A stretch of 64,000 nucleotides of DNA from Pseudomonas sp. PSB18 (GCF_014596565.1 NZ_NOIN01000011.1:95506-159505), one strand, 5' to 3'. Positions 25,539-34,451 are shown, counted from the stretch's first letter. Notes: generated by a model not told the origin, from the sequence alone. Numbers and translations are program-made.

Positions 25539-27566
25539 ATGTTCAGCCTCAACGCCTCTGGATATACAAAAAGCGCCACCACCCCTGCATTTGCCACCGT
25601 TCCGCCCATCAGTGGAGGCATCGGAAGCACCAGCGTGACCGTTGTCTGGCAGAATATTCTGCAAAGTGATGTGCTTCAGATGCTCTCGGAAATCAATCCT
25701 CCTCTGACCGGTTCCTTCATTGATTACCGATACTGGGCAAACGGCATTCTCCGCTGGGCACTGAGCCAGCAGGACGACAATGGCAACCCGCTTTATGCTT
25801 TCGCTATCCCGTCATGGGAAACGGGCTTCGATGACAACGGCAATCCTGTCGTCGGGGCGTTTCTGTTTCCTGTGGGTACCCAGGTTACCGTGCTCCAGCC
25901 CAGCGGCGACGAACTCAACGCCGCGTTGGCAAATGCCTATGGCAACCAGCCGCCCCTCACATTGACCACCAACCAGACCGGCGATCCTGACGAGCGCCGC
26001 TGGGCCGCTGCCGCCCACGCCTATGCCCTGACGCAAAGCGACGCCAACGGCAACGCCTACGTGGCCGGTATCCCGAGCTGGGAAATGGCGGTCGAGGGCG
26101 ACCAGACCATCCGCGGCGTTTTCGCTTTCAGCAACACCCCTGGTATCCAAGTGCTCAAGGCGGGTCGCGCCGCCCTGATGGATCAGATCCTCGCGGGCAT
26201 TCTCGAACCCTTGAACAGTCCGAACCTGATGGACACGAACATGAGTGTCCTCGCCGTGGCCGCCAACCGTTGGGCCATGCGCTACGGTGGCGCATGCGGC
26301 GCCGGTACCTTTGGCTATTGCTCTGCCAAATACCCCGAGGGGGACGAGTGGGACACCATCTTCACGCACGACGTCGTCATCTGCTTCGCGCCACAGCAGC
26401 CGACCATGGATTTGCTGCAATCCATCGTCGATCAGCCGGCCGTGGCCTGGCCTGATTTCAACGGCGCCTACTCGGCGCTGTGCATCGCGCTTGGCAATAT
26501 CATCAATGGCGCGAACTCCAATGACCCACTCGATCCGCGTGGGCTGGCAGCGGCCTCCCCCGATTGGTCTCCGAACACCGTCGCCACCCAGCTCGACAAC
26601 TGGTTGCAATTCAACGCAAACGGCGACTACAGCCTGTCTCCAACCGCCCCCGCGGTGCCGACCGGTGTGGCCGCCGACGACTGGCTCCAGATCATCTATA
26701 CCGTCTGGCAGGAGATGAGCGCTGTCGGACAACTCCAATCGCTCTACACCTACACCCAAGGAACCCTGAACACAGCGCAAGGCACAGCAAATACCCTGAT
26801 AAGCGGCGCTATCGCCAACATGCAAGCCAAGACCGACGACAGCACGCTGCTGGACTTCGGCCAGTTGCTCAAAGACCTCGGTTATTCGCTGGTATGGTTC
26901 TTCTCCGGAACCACTGCTGCCTGGGCCAACCTGGCGGCGGTTGCCGTGACCGATGTCATTCGCGTGATTACCAGCGCTCTCGGCGGAACGTCCGGTTCGA
27001 TCACCATCGGCCAGTACTGGGACCAGGTCGCTGACTCCTTCGAGGCGAGCAACAAGAGCCTCAGTAACTTCTACACGACCATCGCCAGCGACCACGGACG
27101 CCTGGTGAACTTCTACAGGTATGCCGACAACGGTAACCTTCCGATACCCACTGGCAACAACGGCGGTTCTTCGACGGACCACGACAGTTCCACTGCCACC
27201 GCCATGGCCAACGGTCTGATGTTGCAGGCCTACCAGAACCTGATGCCGCTCTACTGGGCAATCGCCTGGGCCTGTCCCGATCCATACGTCGGCCCGGGAT
27301 ACAGTGCTTATACGACACTTACTATTCCAGAAGCCCCCGAGGGCACCTATGTCGAAGGGCCGTATTACGAATTTGCGATCGTCTGGAGTAGCAGTGGCGT
27401 CATCAAAAGCTACCCGACACCGGCGATGATGACGGACCTCACCGACACACTGAACGTCAACCTGATGGATGTCCTGGCGCGGACCCAGCCCTGGCTCGGT
27501 ATCGCCGCTTGGTTTGGCTGGTTCGCTGGCACCCAGGTCAACTTGCAAGGCCCCTATACCCGTTAA
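25539..27566 (+). CDS. Unrecognised 675-residue protein with internal repeats
   Basis: The ATG at 25539 has AGGGAG seven bases upstream. There is no signal peptide. The N-terminal third holds two aligned units of about 95 residues, RYWANGILRWALSQQDDNGN..IPSWETG and RRWAAAAHAYALTQSDANGN..IPSWEMA. Both share NGN, IPSWE and a following F-rich strand ending QVTVL/GIQVL. A weaker third copy may start at NRWAMRYGG. The middle has amphipathic and hydrophobic helices (YSLVWFFSGTTAAWANLAAVAVTDVI), and the C-terminus is Trp/Tyr-rich. The composition (W, Y, N, A, few charges) suggests a secreted or membrane-active protein, but I know no family for it and claim no function. Confidence 0.75.
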   Translation: MFSLNASGYTKSATTPAFATVPPISGGIGSTSVTVVWQNILQSDVLQMLSEINPPLTGSFIDYRYWANGILRWALSQQDDNGNPLYAFAIPSWETGFDDNGNPVVGAFLFPVGTQVTVLQPSGDELNAALANAYGNQPPLTLTTNQTGDPDERRWAAAAHAYALTQSDANGNAYVAGIPSWEMAVEGDQTIRGVFAFSNTPGIQVLKAGRAALMDQILAGILEPLNSPNLMDTNMSVLAVAANRWAMRYGGACGAGTFGYCSAKYPEGDEWDTIFTHDVVICFAPQQPTMDLLQSIVDQPAVAWPDFNGAYSALCIALGNIINGANSNDPLDPRGLAAASPDWSPNTVATQLDNWLQFNANGDYSLSPTAPAVPTGVAADDWLQIIYTVWQEMSAVGQLQSLYTYTQGTLNTAQGTANTLISGAIANMQAKTDDSTLLDFGQLLKDLGYSLVWFFSGTTAAWANLAAVAVTDVIRVITSALGGTSGSITIGQYWDQVADSFEASNKSLSNFYTTIASDHGRLVNFYRYADNGNLPIPTGNNGGSSTDHDSSTATAMANGLMLQAYQNLMPLYWAIAWACPDPYVGPGYSAYTTLTIPEAPEGTYVEGPYYEFAIVWSSSGVIKSYPTPAMMTDLTDTLNVNLMDVLARTQPWLGIAAWFGWFAGTQVNLQGPYTR

Positions 27567-27580
27567 TCCGCAGGCGTTAG

Positions 27581-27619
27581 CCCCAACGACGCGGCGCCCG
27601 CGCCGTTGGGGATCTTCAT
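27581..27619 (+). terminator. Hairpin terminator after the 675-residue protein gene
   Basis: CCCCAACG (27581-27588) and CGTTGGGG (27604-27611) close a GC-rich stem that also contains GGCGC/GCGCC, followed by ATCTTCATT. It lies 14 bases after the stop codon. Confidence 0.7.
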
Positions 27620-27668
27620 TAGCCATGCGTCCGAATTGCGATTTGCACCATAGCCGGCAAAGACTGAC

Positions 27669-28145
27669 TCATGCCCCAGGCAAATGCCCTAACGGCAACG
27701 GCACCGGGGTCTTCACGGTATGAATCGCAAAGTTACTGCGAATATCACTGACCCCCGGCAGCTTGAGCAGTCGCCCCGTAAGAAAGCGGTCATACGCCCG
27801 TAAGTCAGGCACCACCACTTGCAGCAGAAAGTCCGACTCTCCCGATACCAGGAACGCTGAAATCACCTCCGGCAATGCCGTAACAGCCTGGCGAAACGCG
27901 TCGGCTTGTTCATCGTTATGCCGCTCAACCTTTATGCCGACGAAGATCGTCAGTCCAAGGCCCACTTCGTCTCGGTCGAGGACAGCTTGGTAGCCGCGAA
28001 TCACGCCGGCCTCTTCGAGCATCCGCACGCGGCGCAGGCACGGCGAGGGTGACAGGCCGATTTCTTCGGCCAATTGCACATTGCTCAGGCGGCCATCGCG
28101 TTGCAACGCGGCGAGGATCTTGCGATCGAAGGCATCGAGTTTCAT
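27669..28145 (-). CDS. Lrp/AsnC family transcriptional regulator
   Basis: 158 residues. An N-terminal helix-turn-helix (LDAFDRKILAALQRDGRLSNVQLAEEIGLSPSPCLRRVRMLEEAGVI) is followed by the RAM amino-acid-binding domain (residues about 65-145). It is divergent from a LysE-type exporter. This is the standard pairing in which the regulator senses an amino acid and induces its export. Confidence 0.92.
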   Translation of the reverse strand: MKLDAFDRKILAALQRDGRLSNVQLAEEIGLSPSPCLRRVRMLEEAGVIRGYQAVLDRDEVGLGLTIFVGIKVERHNDEQADAFRQAVTALPEVISAFLVSGESDFLLQVVVPDLRAYDRFLTGRLLKLPGVSDIRSNFAIHTVKTPVPLPLGHLPGA

Positions 28146-28179
28146 GATTTGGCATTTTCCAGATTCTTTTATTTGATCG

Positions 28180-28206
28180 TTGGCAGGTTATGCCAACTTT
28201 TGCCAA
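28180..28206. promoter_or_regulatory. TTGGCA/TGCCAA operator repeats between lrp-type regulator and exporter
   Basis: TTGGCA (28180-28185) is inverted as TGCCAA at 28191-28196 and again as TGCCAA at 28201-28206. A further TTGGCA-like TTTGGCA lies at 28149-28155. The cluster sits in the divergent promoter region and is the likely binding site of the Lrp-family regulator. Confidence 0.55.
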
Positions 28207-28285
28207 CTTAGAAGCTGACTTCGCAACCACCTGCCCTGCCCTTCCGCCTTAGACTGGCCTATCAAACGTTACGGAGGGGCGTGGC

Positions 28286-28915
28286 ATGGCAGAGTTCTGG
28301 TTGTTCTTGATGGCCTTGACGGTGGCGTATCTGTTACCGGGGCCCGATATGATTCTGTTGCTGCAAACCGGCGCACGTCAGGGTAAGGGCCCGGCACTGG
28401 CGACAGCAGTAGGCTTGGGAATCGCTCGAGGATGTCATGTCGTATTGGCCGCATTGGGGCTCTCGGCATTGTTCAAGACCGCCCCCTGGACGTTCGATGC
28501 GGTACGCCTGGCCGGTGCTGCCTACCTGTTATGGATCGGCTTTCAATGCCTGCGGACCCGTTTGTTGCCAAGCTTTGAAACGGCTGGTATCGAGCCCGCA
28601 AAGCAGCGTTGGTACCAGGCAATTCGGCGCGGGTTGTTGACCAACCTGCTCAATCCCAAGGCATTGCTGTTCTGTTCGATCTTGCTGCCGCAGTTCATCG
28701 ACCCGCAAGGCGGCCCGGTGCTTGGGCAATTTGCGGTCCTCGGTGTGATCCTGGTCGGTGTCGGCTTGCTGTTCGATTGCGCCTACGCCCTGGTGGGTGT
28801 GGCGCTTGGGCGCTGGCTACAGCGTTCTCCTTCGGCTCAGCGCATGCAGCAGTGGTTGTTTGGGAGCCTGTTGATTGGTTTTGCAGTGCGATTGACGTTC
28901 GTACAGCAGTCATAG
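28286..28915 (+). CDS. LysE family amino-acid exporter
   Basis: 209 residues with six hydrophobic segments. The RhtB/LysE hallmark PGPDMILLLQTGARQGKGPALATAVGLGIARG occupies residues about 18-50. It would export an amino acid or homoserine lactone-like solute under control of the divergent Lrp-type regulator. From 28916 to 29183 I see no gene, only a weak REP-like fragment near 28955-29000. Confidence 0.92.
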   Translation: MAEFWLFLMALTVAYLLPGPDMILLLQTGARQGKGPALATAVGLGIARGCHVVLAALGLSALFKTAPWTFDAVRLAGAAYLLWIGFQCLRTRLLPSFETAGIEPAKQRWYQAIRRGLLTNLLNPKALLFCSILLPQFIDPQGGPVLGQFAVLGVILVGVGLLFDCAYALVGVALGRWLQRSPSAQRMQQWLFGSLLIGFAVRLTFVQQS

Positions 28916-29183
28916 CACTGCGGATGTCGCAAGGGCCCGCCCATAGAGACCTGAATCCGGGCTGCTGCGCAGCCCATCGGGAGCAAGCTCCCTCGCCACG
29001 TTTTTTCCGTCCTTCATATCCGCTAACAACTCCATCCCACTACCCACCGGCCTTGTCTGGCGCGGCTTCTAGACTTGGTTGCGATGAACGCGCCTGCTCG
29101 CCCGATTCGGAGCGGTGGTTATAGTGTTGATCATAAACTCATAGTAGGTATAGTTCCCACCAAGCACACCACACGGAGGTGAT

Positions 29184-29432
29184 GTGAATAGCCGATTTTT
29201 GATAAGCCAACTCCTTGCGGACGGTTGGTACCTGGTGCGGGTTCGGGGAAGTCATCATCATTTCAAGCACCCGAGCAAGCCGGGACTGGTCACCGTTCCT
29301 CACCCGAAGAAGGACCTGCTCAAGAAAACGGCCATCAGTATCCTGCAACAGGCCCTGCTCCAGACCGCCCGTTGCCCTGCGTTCCCGGAGGACGATGAAC
29401 ATGCTGTACCCGATTGCGATTTCCATGGGTGA
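29184..29432 (+). CDS. hicA: HicA family toxin
   Basis: 82 residues from a GTG at 29184, with GGAGGTGAT directly upstream. The HicA double-stranded-RNA-binding fold is plain: LISQLLADGWYLVRVRGSHHHFKHPSKPGLVTVPHPKKDL, with the catalytic His in GSHHHFKHP. Typical HicA has about 60 residues; this one has about 20 extra C-terminal residues translated in the overlap with hicB. It is an mRNA interferase neutralised by HicB. Confidence 0.88.
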   Translation: MNSRFLISQLLADGWYLVRVRGSHHHFKHPSKPGLVTVPHPKKDLLKKTAISILQQALLQTARCPAFPEDDEHAVPDCDFHG

Positions 29433-29811
29433 TGACAAACACGCCTGGGGTGTTGAAGTGCCGGATATTCCAGGCTGTTTTTCCGCGGGAGATGATCTGG
29501 ATGACGCCATGGCCATGGCCCGCGAGGCCATCGAAGGTCACTTCGAGATTCTCGCCGAAGACGGCTCGCCGATTCCATCGGCCAGTAAAGTCACCGTCCA
29601 CGCGGCCAATCCACACTATGCCGGTTGCACATGGGCACTGGTGGACATTGACGTAACCAAGTACCTGGGCAAGGCGCAGAAACTCAACATCACCCTTCCC
29701 GGCTATCTGCTGAACCGTATCGATGAATATGTGCTGCATCATCCTGAAGAAAAGAGCCGCTCCGGGTTCCTGGCCTCGGCGGCGCTCAAGGTGTTGCAGC
29801 AAGGGCGATAA
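29395..29811 (+). CDS. hicB: HicB family antitoxin
   Basis: 138 residues from the ATG at 29395; an ATG at 29401 gives MLYPIAIS and better spacing from GGAGGA at 29385-29390. The N-terminal HicB domain has VEVPDIPGCFSAGDDLDDAMAMAREAIEGHFEILAEDG. The C-terminal part ends NITLPGYLLNRIDEYVLHHPEEKSRSGFLASAALKVL, a ribbon-helix-helix DNA-binding segment for autoregulation. It overlaps hicA by 38 bases, which is larger than usual. Confidence 0.9.
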   Translation: MNMLYPIAISMGDDKHAWGVEVPDIPGCFSAGDDLDDAMAMAREAIEGHFEILAEDGSPIPSASKVTVHAANPHYAGCTWALVDIDVTKYLGKAQKLNITLPGYLLNRIDEYVLHHPEEKSRSGFLASAALKVLQQGR

Positions 29812-29835
29812 ACAGCTGGCGCCTGGGTACGAACG

Positions 29836-29927
29836 CTGTGGGAGCGAGCCTGCTCGCGATGGCGATGGTTCAGCAACATTGGTGTTGCCTGGCACACCGG
29901 CATCGCGAGCAGGCTCGCTCCTACAGG
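29836..29927. repeat. REP-type inverted repeat pair
   Basis: CTGTGGGAGCGAGCCTGCTC and GAGCAGGCTCGCTCCTACAG enclose a variable centre. It lies between convergent hicB and the small lipoprotein gene. Confidence 0.9.
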
Positions 29928-29944
29928 ACTTTGCGGATCGATGC

Positions 29945-30091
29945 CTATTTTTTCTGGGCGTCGGACTCTTTCATCTGCACCGAAGACTTGGTGCCATCCG
30001 TGTTGTCCTTGGTTTCATTGTCCGAATTGTCGAAGCAGCCTTGCAGGACGAACAGGCTACAGGCGAGGCAGAATGTGCGCGTGAGGTTCAT
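29945..30091 (-). CDS. Small lipoprotein (48 aa)
   Basis: The minus-strand ATG at 30091 opens 48 codons. MNLTRTFCLACSLFVLQGC is a lipoprotein signal with lipobox VLQGC and lipidated Cys19. The short mature part is rich in Asp, Asn, Lys, Ser and Gln and looks disordered. A TAG ends it 18 bases from the neighbouring repeat. It lacks family features, but the signal is clear. Confidence 0.7.
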   Translation of the reverse strand: MNLTRTFCLACSLFVLQGCFDNSDNETKDNTDGTKSSVQMKESDAQKK

Positions 30092-30266
30092 GGTGTACTC
30101 CGGCTGAGGGCTTTAAGGAGTGACCGATGAAGGCGGTAAATGGTTGCGACAGTCTTCGGCCAGGACGACAGGCGTTCGCCCAAGGGCTGCACTTAAATGT
30201 AAGTAGAATTTTCACCGAGGCGTTGCTGTCACACCAGACAGGTGCAATCCAATAAGGAACACAGCA

Positions 30267-30671
30267 ATGACCTTCGCCAAAATCGCGCAAAAACTGTCCC
30301 TGTGGGCGGGGAGCCCCAAGACATTTCTGGGGGCTATCGTGCTCCTCGTGCTTTGGGCCTGCAGCGGGCCACTGTTCAAGTTCAACGATACCTGGCAACT
30401 GATCATCAATACGTCCACAACGATCATTACTTTCCTGATGGTGTTCCTGATCCAGAACACGCAAAACCGCGACACCGATATCCTGCACCTGAAGATCGAC
30501 GAGTTGTTGCGCGCGACCAGCGAAGCGCAAAACGCAATGCTCGGGCTCGAAGCGCTGGACCTCAAGCAATTGGAAGCGCTGAGGAAGCATTACCAGGCCA
30601 TGGGACAAGGCGAGGCTAAAAGCCTGGAAGGGTTGGAAAAGAAGAACAAGATCGATCTGAATCAGTGCTGA
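30267..30671 (+). CDS. Low affinity iron permease family protein
   Basis: 134 residues with two membrane helices (about 18-37 and 46-66). The family core is visible: FKFNDTWQLIINTSTTIITFLMVFLIQNTQNRDTDILHLKIDELLRAT. Bacterial members of this family are small inner-membrane proteins, and a role in iron uptake is inherited by name from the fungal FET4 family rather than shown. AAGGAA precedes the ATG. Confidence 0.88.
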   Translation: MTFAKIAQKLSLWAGSPKTFLGAIVLLVLWACSGPLFKFNDTWQLIINTSTTIITFLMVFLIQNTQNRDTDILHLKIDELLRATSEAQNAMLGLEALDLKQLEALRKHYQAMGQGEAKSLEGLEKKNKIDLNQC

Positions 30672-30675
30672 TCGC

Positions 30676-30707
30676 GATGCGCGAGTGGCGTGCGTCACTC
30701 GCGCATC
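30676..30707. terminator. Bidirectional hairpin between convergent genes
   Basis: GATGCGCGAGTG (30676-30687) and CACTCGCGCATC (30696-30707) form a perfect 12-bp stem with an 8-base loop. It begins four bases after the stop of the iron-permease family gene and ends 11 bases before the stop of the facing SDR gene. Confidence 0.75.
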
Positions 30708-30718
30708 CTGAACACACG

Positions 30719-31627
30719 TCAAGGCAGCGGATTACCACCTGTCACACCGAAAACTTCGCCGGTGATGTAACTCGACTCCTGAGACGCCAACAGTACATAT
30801 AACGGCGCGCATTCGGCCGGTTGCCCGGGACGCTTCATCGGCACGTGGGAGCCGAAGGTAGGAATTTTCTCCTGGGGTTGTCCGCCGCTGGGTTGCAGCA
30901 CCGTCCAGATCGGTCCAGGCGCCACGGCGTTGACGCGGATGCCCTTGCTGATCACCTGCCCCGCCAATGCCTTGGTGAAAGCCACGATGGCCGCTTTGGT
31001 GGTGGCGTAATCCAGCAGCGTCGCGGACGGATCGTAAGACTGGATCGAGGCGGTGTTGATGACCGTCGCCCCCGCCGGCATCAGCGGCACCGCGGCCTTG
31101 CAGATCCAGAACATCGCGTAGATGTTGGTTTTCATGGTGTCATCGAATTGCGCGGTGGTGATGTCGGCGATGTCCTTTTGCGCCTCCTGCTTACCGGCAA
31201 CGTTTACCAGGATATCCAGGCCCCCCAATTGCTCATGGGCGCTTCTCACCAGCTGGACGCAGAAGGCTTCGTCCTTGAGATCACCGGGAATCGCAATGGC
31301 TTTGCGGCCTTCGGCTTCGATCAGTTCGATGACTTGCCGGGCGTCGCGCTCTTCGCTGGGCAGGTAATTGATCGCGACGTCGGCGCCCTCCCGGGCATAG
31401 GCAATGGCTGCCGCGCGACCGATCCCCGAGTCGGCGCCGGTCACCAGCGCCTTGCGACCTTCCAGACGGCCAAAGCCTTGATAGCTTTTTTCACCGTGAT
31501 CAGGCTTCGGCACCATATCCTGGTCGATGCCCGGCGGCGATTGTGGCTGGTCGGGAAACGGTGGACGGGGATATTGGGTCAGCGGGTTCTGCATCGCGTA
31601 TTGGTTAGGTTCTCGGCGTGTGGACAT
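30719..31627 (-). CDS. SDR family oxidoreductase, YghA / general-stress type
   Basis: 302 residues from the ATG at 31627, with AAGGAGAA upstream. A Pro/Gln-rich N-terminal extension (TQYPRPPFPDQPQSPPGIDQDM) precedes the Rossmann fold: VTGADSGIGRAAAIAYA, catalytic Ser in NTASIQSYDPS, and Tyr/Lys in LDYATTKAAI. The extension is typical of the YghA/GSP39 branch. Members are often stress-induced dehydrogenases of unknown substrate. It is downstream of the DUF4142 gene and probably in the same operon. Confidence 0.88.
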   Translation of the reverse strand: MSTRREPNQYAMQNPLTQYPRPPFPDQPQSPPGIDQDMVPKPDHGEKSYQGFGRLEGRKALVTGADSGIGRAAAIAYAREGADVAINYLPSEERDARQVIELIEAEGRKAIAIPGDLKDEAFCVQLVRSAHEQLGGLDILVNVAGKQEAQKDIADITTAQFDDTMKTNIYAMFWICKAAVPLMPAGATVINTASIQSYDPSATLLDYATTKAAIVAFTKALAGQVISKGIRVNAVAPGPIWTVLQPSGGQPQEKIPTFGSHVPMKRPGQPAECAPLYVLLASQESSYITGEVFGVTGGNPLP

Positions 31628-31701
31628 CGAGGTTCTCCTTTTCGGCGGGCAAGACAAGCCGGGGGCGAACGCCCCGGCCCTGAATGTAAGACGTGCCGCG
31701 A

Positions 31702-32205
31702 TCAGCGGCTGGCCTGCAGCGCCCTTGCCATCTCCAGGTGGGTCTGCAATTTAGGCAGGGTTTCATCGGCAAACGCTTTGATTTCCGGTACTTCGGTGGT
31801 CTTGGCCTCTTGCTCGATCTGTGCGATGGCTTCCTCGGTGGCCTTGACCTGGCTGGCGGCATAAGCGGCTTCGAACGACTCGCCTTCCTGCATCGGCGGG
31901 ATCATGGTCTTGGCCTTGTCAGCGACTTCCTCCCGTGGTGCGACAGGCAGGTCGAGTTTCTTCGCAATCTTGGCCAGATGCTGATTGGCGGTGGTGCGGT
32001 CGTTGATCACCATGATGGTGTAATCCTTGACCTCCCTGGATTCGGCTTTGCCGTGGGCCATGCGACTGGCCTCGATGTCGGCCATGCCTTTGGCGGAGGC
32101 ATCGTTGATGAATTCGGCTGGCGATTGGGCCCAGGCACTGTTGGCACCCAGGCCCATCAGCACGACGAGACTGGTGGTGCGAAAAAAGGTAGCCATCCGG
32201 CTCAT
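31702..32205 (-). CDS. DUF4142 periplasmic protein
   Basis: 167 residues. A signal peptide (FFRTTSLVVLMGLGANSAWA, cleavage near residue 26) precedes a helical DUF4142 domain (FINDASAKGMADIEASRMA; IMVINDRTTANQHLAKIAKKLDLP). DUF4142 proteins are ferritin-like four-helix envelope proteins, frequently stress-related. An ATG at 32196 is an alternative start. It probably heads an operon with the SDR gene 74 bases downstream. Confidence 0.88.
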   Translation of the reverse strand: MSRMATFFRTTSLVVLMGLGANSAWAQSPAEFINDASAKGMADIEASRMAHGKAESREVKDYTIMVINDRTTANQHLAKIAKKLDLPVAPREEVADKAKTMIPPMQEGESFEAAYAASQVKATEEAIAQIEQEAKTTEVPEIKAFADETLPKLQTHLEMARALQASR

Positions 32206-32534
32206 GGTCGCGCCCTCCTCGTAGTTAAAAGTTCGGGCAGGTTCCCCTGCCTCTGAATCAGGACCACCGATGACCGTTCTGCGACATGTCCGACCCGATG
32301 TTCAACGGGGCTTGTCGGCGGTCACGAGGGTGGTCCTCCCACTTTTGCGACCCGCTTCAAGCACCTTGGTTCGATCCTGGTCGATATTTCCGGGGTGAAT
32401 GCTTCGTGAACCCGGCCTGGTCTGGTCCTCCAGATGCATGAACGTCGGCGAGCAGGGCCCGCCTGATATTCGAAAGGACCAGGGGCGCAAAGGTTTGAAT
32501 AAACACGCGACGCCACGACGAACGGTGACGTCTT
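32206..32534. other. Intergenic region, no gene seen
   Basis: 329 bases between the DUF4142 gene and the stop of the diguanylate cyclase gene. It must hold the DUF4142 promoter on the minus strand. I see GGAAC and GAACTT-like stretches there but no convincing promoter, hairpin or repeat. Confidence 0.4.
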
Positions 32535-33884
32535 TCAGATGCCGAAGGCTCTGTGATTCTGGCGCTTGGCGGCGTACATCGCTTCGTCGGCATGGCGGAA
32601 CAGCGCGACGTCTTCGATGCCATGGTCCGGGAAACAGGCCACGCCGATACTCGGCTCGATGCTCAGGCAGTGCCCGTCCAGTCGCAACGGCTGGGCCAGC
32701 GCCTGACGGATTTTTTCCTGCACTCCGTGGGCGTCTTCCAGAGTCTGGATGCTATGGAGCAGCACCACGAACTCATCGCCGCCAATACGCGCAACCGTGT
32801 CGGAATCACGTACACACCCCTGGAGCCGACTGGCCACCGCTTGCAACAGCATGTCGCCGACGCCGTGACCGTAGGTGTCGTTGACCTGCTTGAAGCGGTC
32901 CAGGTCGATATACAGCAATGCCATGCGCCCTGACGCTATGCGGGCACTCGCCAGTGCGGCCTTGAACCGTTCACGCAGCAGTTCGCGATTCGGCACCTGG
33001 GTCAGTTGGTCATATTGCGCCAGACGCTGCAACCGGGCATGCAATTGCTGGCGCTCGACGGCGAGGGTGATTTGCGCACAGACGTACTGCAGCAGTTCCA
33101 TATCCTGCTCGGTGTAGCGCTGCTTGTCCTGGGCACTCTTGAGGATCATTGCGCCAATCGTGCCGTTTTGCGAATTCAGCGGCACACCCAGCCAGCATGG
33201 CGCGCCCGGTTGCGCCACGAGGTCGAAAAACCCCGGTGGCAGTGGATTGCAATCAGGCGTCAACAGGATCGGCTGACCGCTTCGGATCACCTCGGTACAC
33301 AAACGCCCGGTGATTGTCCCCGGCAGTTCGGGTTGCCGTTCCTGGTCGTCGACGTGATAGGCAAAATTCAGTTGGGCGCACTGTTCATCGTACAGCGCCA
33401 CCGAGAAGTTCAGAGCCGGCAACCACTCGCCGATGATCAGGTGGATACGCTTGAAGAGCGCCAGCAGGTCCGCCGCGGCATGGGCCGCTTCGGAAATGGC
33501 GTACAGCGCCGCCTGTCGGGACTCGGCCAGTTTGCGCTCGGTAATGTCGCGTGCCACGGCGATGCGCAATTGATCAATTTCCGACCAGCGTGCCGACCAC
33601 AGGATATGCGCCACCCGACCGTCCTTGCGCAGGTAGCGGTTCTCGAAGTTGAGCTTGGGCTCGCCCCCCATGATCTCCCGCGCCGCCTCGAGGGTGCGCT
33701 GGCGGTCGCCGGGGTGAACCAGATCGATCATCGGCCGACCGATCAGCTCCTGGGGGGTGTAACCGAAAATGCGTTCACAGGCGGCACTGACGAACACGAA
33801 ACACCCCTGGCCGTCGACGGCACACACGGCGTCCAGCAGAAGGTCGATGTAACTGGCCAGCGGCGCGGAATCTCGAGTACCCAT
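32535..33884 (-). CDS. PAS-GAF-GGDEF diguanylate cyclase
   Basis: 449 residues from the ATG at 33884; a TTG at 33971 would add 29 residues. A PAS domain (about 10-125, GYTPQELIGRPMIDLVHPGD), a GAF domain (about 140-275, with GVPLNSQNGTIGAMIL) and a GGDEF domain (about 290-449) follow in order. The active site RIGGDEFVVLL is intact, and the RDSD five residues earlier is an inhibitory I-site. It should make c-di-GMP in response to a signal bound by PAS or GAF. It has no membrane segment. Confidence 0.88.
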   Translation of the reverse strand: MGTRDSAPLASYIDLLLDAVCAVDGQGCFVFVSAACERIFGYTPQELIGRPMIDLVHPGDRQRTLEAAREIMGGEPKLNFENRYLRKDGRVAHILWSARWSEIDQLRIAVARDITERKLAESRQAALYAISEAAHAAADLLALFKRIHLIIGEWLPALNFSVALYDEQCAQLNFAYHVDDQERQPELPGTITGRLCTEVIRSGQPILLTPDCNPLPPGFFDLVAQPGAPCWLGVPLNSQNGTIGAMILKSAQDKQRYTEQDMELLQYVCAQITLAVERQQLHARLQRLAQYDQLTQVPNRELLRERFKAALASARIASGRMALLYIDLDRFKQVNDTYGHGVGDMLLQAVASRLQGCVRDSDTVARIGGDEFVVLLHSIQTLEDAHGVQEKIRQALAQPLRLDGHCLSIEPSIGVACFPDHGIEDVALFRHADEAMYAAKRQNHRAFGI

Positions 33885-34034
33885 TGGCTGGAAGCCATCC
33901 GGAGAATGCAGCGGTGGGCGAATTGGGTGATCGGACGTACACCCACGATACAAGGAGGATAGCGCAGGCAATCAGGCCACCCGAGAAATTGATTGCAATG
34001 CGCCACCCATTGGCTAATCGGTATGAGTGGCCCG

Positions 34035-34451
34035 TCATGGGACCGTGAAAAACTCCATGCCGGCATAAGGTGCCTGCCGACAGGCCTCGAGCCGCGACGC
34101 GAGGTCCCCCACATGGATTTCAAGCTTATGTCCGTCCGGGTCGAGGAAATAAAACGAGTCGCCTTCGCTGCGGTTGTCCCGCCATGACGTTACCTGCGCT
34201 GCGCTCAGCCGTGCCACTAGCACCGGAAAGTGTTCGACAGCCAGGCTGAATGCGTAATGGGTGTAGTCCGCCATGGGTTCAGTTTTACGCTGGGGATCGA
34301 GAGACAAGCACAACCACAATCCGGGCAGGGAAAGATATGCCCCGGTATCCCACCGAGCCTCTAGACGCAACTGCAACAGCTCGCGATAGAACCGCACGCT
34401 TCGATCCAGGTCGGTGACGGCAAAGGTCAGGTGATTGAGGCCTGAGAGCAT
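34035..34451 (-). CDS. fosA: Fosfomycin resistance glutathione transferase FosA
   Basis: 138 residues in a VOC (glyoxalase) fold, closely matching the remembered P. aeruginosa FosA: LNHLTFAVTDLDRSVRFYRELL, LWLCLS, THYAFSLA, NRSEGDSFYFLDPDGHKLEIHVGDL, ACRQAPYAGM. The Mn ligands (His near 7, His near 66, Glu near 113) and the K+ loop SEGDS are present. It opens the fosfomycin epoxide with glutathione. It is a chromosomal, intrinsic-type copy with no mobile element nearby. Confidence 0.94.
   Translation of the reverse strand: MLSGLNHLTFAVTDLDRSVRFYRELLQLRLEARWDTGAYLSLPGLWLCLSLDPQRKTEPMADYTHYAFSLAVEHFPVLVARLSAAQVTSWRDNRSEGDSFYFLDPDGHKLEIHVGDLASRLEACRQAPYAGMEFFTVP

Noticed and set aside
30127..30255. 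A 42-codon open frame with AAGGAG six bases before its ATG, upstream of the iron-permease family gene
   Set aside because: Composition and sequence show no protein features and it is short. The ribosome-site match is good, but chance is likely without conservation data.
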